NCBI RefSeq assembly: GCF_913020055.1
Contig: NZ_CAJWCF010000004.1
Location: 1-64,000, forward strand
Origin: an uncultured Paraglaciecola sp.
GTDB lineage: Bacteria > Pseudomonadota > Gammaproteobacteria > Enterobacterales > Alteromonadaceae
Length of the DNA: 64,000 nt
Direction: 5' to 3'
Shown: positions 60,426-64,000 of the stretch, piece by piece
How the letters are laid out: each line of letters opens with the position of its first letter
How positions within the stretch are numbered: position 1 is the first letter of the stretch
Program-made: the position numbers and the translations under genes
Notes under the pieces: generated by a model
Seen by the model: the letters and a program-made list of their open reading frames with translations, nothing else
Databases searched by the model: none
Told to the model about the DNA's origin: nothing

Positions 60426-60901
60426 TGCCCGATACCCAGCAAAACACATCCGAGATAAACGATAAGTTTAGTTTGTTACTAAGAGTTAGATATGGGGAAT
60501 GTGACGCTCAGCAAGTTGTGTTTAATGCTCGTTATGCAGATTATATCGATGTCGCTATGACTGAATATTTCAGAGTGGCTGTAGATGGTTTTCAAGCTTT
60601 GCTTGATAGAGGCTTGGATAATCAGGTGGTAAGTTTACATATTGATTGGCTTTCTTCTGCTTGCTTTGATGATGTTTTGGCCATTAATGTCACAACCCAA
60701 AGAGTGGGTAACACATCTTATACTTTTGATGTGTCAATCAACGACTTTTCTTCACAAAAAATAATTGCCAATTGCACTATTACTTATGTGATGGTCGACA
60801 CTCAAAACTATCAAAAGACCCCCGTTCCAGATTGGTTACGAGCAAAACTGTGTAGCCCAGCACCTTTGCCCTTAATTAACCATGCAGGTGTGCTTACATA
60901 G
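60425..60901 (+). CDS. Acyl-CoA thioesterase (4-hydroxybenzoyl-CoA thioesterase/YbgC type)
   Basis: A 158-residue hot-dog thioesterase. VRYGECDAQQVVFNARYADYID carries the conserved catalytic Asp of the YbgC/4HBT group, followed by the LHIDWLSSACFDD strand and an ITYVMVD end strand. It would hydrolyse short or aromatic acyl-CoA thioesters. It starts at an ATG overlapping the rhomboid stop. Confidence 0.87.
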   Translation: MPDTQQNTSEINDKFSLLLRVRYGECDAQQVVFNARYADYIDVAMTEYFRVAVDGFQALLDRGLDNQVVSLHIDWLSSACFDDVLAINVTTQRVGNTSYTFDVSINDFSSQKIIANCTITYVMVDTQNYQKTPVPDWLRAKLCSPAPLPLINHAGVLT

Positions 60902-61036
60902 CCTGAATACGTATGCATTAAGTTGTTGATTTACCTAGACTCAAGGTACTCTCTACTCTTACCATCTACTTTTTATTAACAGCTGCGAAAGATCTGTCAT
61001 TCAGCCGTATTTCATAGCTGCTTTAGAGAATATTTA

Positions 61037-62545
61037 ATGCACAAAACAAAACCCCAATTAAACTTTTGGCAAATCTGGAATATGTGTTTTGGATTTTTAG
61101 GGATCCAATTTGGCTTTGCTCTACAAAACTCTAATGTTAGCCGAATATTTGAAGCTTTAGGTGCTGACTATAGCAATCTAGCCATTCTTTGGGTGGCAGC
61201 GCCCATTACGGGGTTAATTGTACAACCTATTATCGGTTATATGAGTGATAACACTTGGAATCGTTTAGGTAGAAGAAGGCCTTATTTTTTATGGGGAGCA
61301 ATTGCTGCAAGTTTGTCATTGTTCATTATGCCCAACTCACCAACACTTTGGTTAGCTGCCGGTATGTTATGGGTTATGGACGCCTCGATTAATGTTTCGA
61401 TGGAACCCTTTAGAGCATTTGTGGGTGACATGTTACCCAAAAAACAAAGAGCCATGGGTTATGCAAAGCAAACTTTTTTTATTGGTGTGGGTGCGGTTGT
61501 AGCCTCGGCATTGCCTTGGATGATGACCAATTGGTTTGATATAAGTAACGTTGCGCCAGCGGGTATGATCCCTGATTCGGTTAAGTTCTCTTTTTATGCC
61601 GGTGGTAGTATCTTCTTTGTTGCAGTGCTTTGGACTGTACTATCTACAAAAGAATATTCACCTGAACAGCTAGAAGCCTTTGAAGAAGCGCTAGCTGCGG
61701 AGCAGAAAACGCCAATTGAGGCACAAGTTACCCGCGCTAGTAGTAAATATATTAAAGGTGGAGTCATTTATTCTGTCATTGGTTTAGCTCTGTATTTTAT
61801 AATTTCAAGTAATATGCAACACCTAAATAAGAACTTATACATATTAGCAGGCGGTTTGGCCGCGTTTGGTGTTTGCCAATTGATTGCCGGTTATCTAGCT
61901 AAAAATGGCTCTACCAGCAATGGTTTTTCTGAAGTTATGAACGATCTATTTGCCATGCCTCAGGCTATGCGTCAGTTGGCGGTTGTACAATTTTTCTCAT
62001 GGTTCCCTCTGTTTTCCATGTGGATATACACCAACTCCGCGGTAACGTCATATCACTATGCAAGTACCGACGTAACATCAGCTATTTATAACGAAGGTGC
62101 TGATTGGGTTTCTATCTTGATGGCAACATACAATGGTGTTTCAATTTTTGCGGCAATTATCATTCCTATAGTCGTCAGATTCTCTAACTTGCAATTTGCC
62201 CATTTGATTAACCTTAGTTTGGGCGGTTTAGGCTTTATTTCCTTTATTTTTATCAAAGATCCCGCTTGGTTAGTATTGTCGATGGTTGGGGTGGGATTTG
62301 CTTGGGCTTCGATTTTGTCGGTACCTTATGCCATTTTATCCAATGTATTACCCGCCAAAAAAATGGGTGTGTATATGGGCATATTTAACTTCTTTATCGT
62401 TATTCCTCAAATACTAGCGGCCAGTATTTTAGGATTTCTGATCACTAAGGTTTTCGATAATCAACCCGTTTATGCATTAGTTTTGGGGGGGGGCAGTATG
62501 TTGATTGCCGGTGTTATGACCCTTCGTGTCAAGATCCCTGAGTAG
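61037..62545 (+). CDS. MFS sugar transporter, SLC45/MalT-like
   Basis: A 502-residue transporter with twelve predicted segments. WNMCFGFLGIQFGFALQNSNVSRIFEALGA (in parts), GYMSDNTWNRLGRRRPYFLWGA and the later ISILSVPYAILSN-like segment (WASILSVPYAILSNVLPAKKMG) match the SLC45/maltose-transporter branch. With the alpha-amylase lipoprotein directly downstream, maltooligosaccharide or maltose import is the best guess. A run of nine G near the 3' end (62485-62493) encodes GGG. Confidence 0.88.
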   Translation: MHKTKPQLNFWQIWNMCFGFLGIQFGFALQNSNVSRIFEALGADYSNLAILWVAAPITGLIVQPIIGYMSDNTWNRLGRRRPYFLWGAIAASLSLFIMPNSPTLWLAAGMLWVMDASINVSMEPFRAFVGDMLPKKQRAMGYAKQTFFIGVGAVVASALPWMMTNWFDISNVAPAGMIPDSVKFSFYAGGSIFFVAVLWTVLSTKEYSPEQLEAFEEALAAEQKTPIEAQVTRASSKYIKGGVIYSVIGLALYFIISSNMQHLNKNLYILAGGLAAFGVCQLIAGYLAKNGSTSNGFSEVMNDLFAMPQAMRQLAVVQFFSWFPLFSMWIYTNSAVTSYHYASTDVTSAIYNEGADWVSILMATYNGVSIFAAIIIPIVVRFSNLQFAHLINLSLGGLGFISFIFIKDPAWLVLSMVGVGFAWASILSVPYAILSNVLPAKKMGVYMGIFNFFIVIPQILAASILGFLITKVFDNQPVYALVLGGGSMLIAGVMTLRVKIPE

Positions 62546-62555
62546 GAGTTTAATT

Positions 62556-64000
62556 TTGTTAGTATCTAATAAAAAGTTTGTCGGCGTTGCTTTAGTATCT
62601 AGTCTCTGTATGTTGTCTTGCCAACCGCAAAATGACAATGAGGACATACTAAATCTTCAGATAACAAAGAATCTATTCAAGAGTTCTATGGAACTAAAAA
62701 TTCGTTTGCAAAAGAAGCGGTCTATTTTGTAATGACCGACCGTTTTGTTGATGGAGACCCGAGTAATAATCAATTACAACAATGCGGTGATTGGCCTACA
62801 TTCGATGTGCCACTGACAGGTGATAATGGCCAAACCGCGAATGTTGGTTATTTAGGCGGAGATCTTAAAGGCGTGTTAAATAACGCTCAATACATTAGTG
62901 ATATGGGATTTACTGCGGTGTGGTTAACGCCCATTTTAGATAATCCCGATCAGGCTTTTGCAGGTGGTGAAGTCATTGAGTTTGGTGGTGCATTTAAGGA
63001 TGGCGGTAAAACCGGTTATCACGGTTATTGGGCTAATAACTTCTATCAAATTGATGAACACTATCCTTCACAAAATCTTGGGTATAAAGAATACACCCAA
63101 CAGATGCGCGAGCAATTTGGTTTGAAGTCTGTATTTGATGTTGTAGCTAATCATGGTTCGCCTTCTTTTGATATGCCCATAGATCAAGCTAAATTCGGCG
63201 AGTTGTATGATATTGATAGCCAGTTAGTGGCTGATCATCAAAACCTCAAGCCAGAAGACTTGGATAGCAATAATCCTCTGCACGATATGTTTCACCATAC
63301 ACCAGATATTATGCAGCTATCCAACCTAAATGATACTAACCCCGTGTTGCAAGAGTATTTAATAAACTCCTATTTATATTGGATAGAGCAGGGCGCGGAT
63401 GCATTTCGAATTGACACCATAAAACATGTACCCCATGCTTTTTGGAAATTAATGTCAGACAAAGTTCGCGCCAAACACCCAGACTTTTTCATGTTTGGAG
63501 AGAGCTTTAATCATGATGCAAACTTTTTGGCCCAACATACCTTAGCTAAAAATGGTGGTATTAGTGTGTTGGACTTTGTTGGAAAAAATGCACTTGTGGC
63601 TACATTTGAAAATCCGCAAAGTGACTATGCTGATTTAACCGACTATCTATATTTAACTCACGGACCCTACGTTAATCCTTATGACCTGACGACTTTCTAC
63701 GACAACCATGACATGCCTAGGTTAAACGCAACAGACAATGGTTTTATTGATGCCAATAATTGGTTGTTTACTAGCCGTGGCATTCCTGTTGTATATCAAG
63801 GCTCGGAAATGGGTTTTATGCGAGGTAAAGCAGAACACCAAGGTAATAGAAATTATTTGGGGCAAAACAACATAGAATTGGCAAAAAGCCATAAAATCCA
63901 TACAGCCTTGACTAACATTGCCAATGTTCGGAAAAAAATACCCGCATTGCAAAGCGGTCTACAAGTAAATATCGAGTTGGCGGGCAATAAAGCTGCTTTT
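62556..64000 (+). pseudogene. Alpha-amylase lipoprotein (GH13), frameshifted near the signal peptide and cut by window edge
   Basis: A TTG at 62556, seven bases after AGGAG, opens a lipoprotein signal (ALVSSLCMLSCQPQ). Shortly after the lipid Cys the frame fails (stop at 62732), while the GH13 enzyme continues in another frame from about 62642 to the window edge (KEAVYFVMTDRFVDGDP, DVVANHGSPS, FRIDTIKHVPH, FMFGESFNHD, FYDNHDMPR). Catalytic Asp, Glu and Asp are intact in that frame. Either one base is missing or two are extra between 62642 and ~62680, by mutation or sequencing error. The C-terminus is beyond 64000. Confidence 0.85.

Noticed and set aside
63722-63952. 76-residue minus ORF near the right edge
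   Set aside because: Lies opposite the alpha-amylase frame, which carries all GH13 motifs.
1-64000. tRNA, rRNA, insertion sequence, prophage, toxin-antitoxin or defence genes
   Set aside because: No sequence or ORF with the expected signatures was seen anywhere in the window.

Overview
The window looks like a chromosomal stretch of a marine gammaproteobacterium of the Alteromonadales (Paraglaciecola/Glaciecola/Alteromonas type). This is inferred from the AT-rich coding style, the fur-fldA-DUF2788-ybfF block, the etfD/etfBA pair, a rhombosortase, a TonB receptor and an SLC45-type sugar transporter next to a lipoprotein alpha-amylase. I see no rRNA, tRNA, insertion sequence, prophage or CRISPR array. 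About 90% is protein-coding, in short operons closed by clear hairpins.

Layout. (1) 1-10.2 kb: purine catabolism. A leftward, overlap-coupled operon xdhA-xdhB-xdhC-uraD-uraH-guaD-puuD turns guanine/xanthine into allantoin. Divergent from it are a RutR-like TetR regulator, puuE (allantoinase) and a MaoC-type protein. (2) 10.3-19.1 kb: an alpha/beta hydrolase with an altered nucleophile, an NCS2 purine permease, adenosine deaminase, and a TonB receptor followed by a purine nucleoside permease/cupin fusion. A 14-bp RutR-like operator (TGwCCA-NN-TrGTCt) occurs before xdhA, the permease and the TonB receptor, and may tie regions 1 and 2 into one regulon. (3) 19.4-21 kb: mercaptopyruvate sulfurtransferase and two tandem secreted EF-hand proteins. 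(4) 21.2-25.9 kb: a four-gene glucosylglycerate (compatible solute) synthesis and recycling operon. (5) 26.1-29.7 kb: a Moco riboswitch candidate and moaA-mobA-moaB-moaC-moaD-moaE, supplying the cofactor that XdhB needs. (6) 30-34.7 kb: an orphan binding protein, a decayed nitroreductase fragment, a GntR-controlled membrane-protein operon with a 29-residue gene missed by the ORF track, an orphan terminator that may end a small RNA, and an intact nitroreductase. (7) 34.9-41.7 kb: YhhN, Fur, flavodoxin, esterase, ETF-quinone oxidoreductase and ETF. (8) 41.7-47.2 kb: a stand-alone CBM48 protein, a GlxA-type regulator and an acyl-CoA dehydrogenase operon that would feed ETF. (9) 47.4-54.1 kb: S9 peptidase, rhombosortase, gamma-glutamyltransferase, a lipoprotein and cysK. 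(10) 54.3-60.9 kb: MoxR/CoxE-like pair, RDD protein, a second XdhC-like protein and a MocA-like transferase (Mo-hydroxylase maturation style), rhomboid protease and thioesterase. (11) 61-64 kb: maltooligosaccharide-type transporter and a frameshifted, window-truncated alpha-amylase.

How the parts fit: outer-membrane uptake (TonB receptor), inner-membrane uptake (NCS2), deamination (Add, GuaD), oxidation (XDH, PuuD) and ring opening (UraH, UraD, PuuE) make a near-complete purine scavenging route. Its molybdoenzyme is served by the moa operon and perhaps by the CoxD/E/I/MocA-like cluster. The later steps (allantoate onward) and moeA are not in the window.
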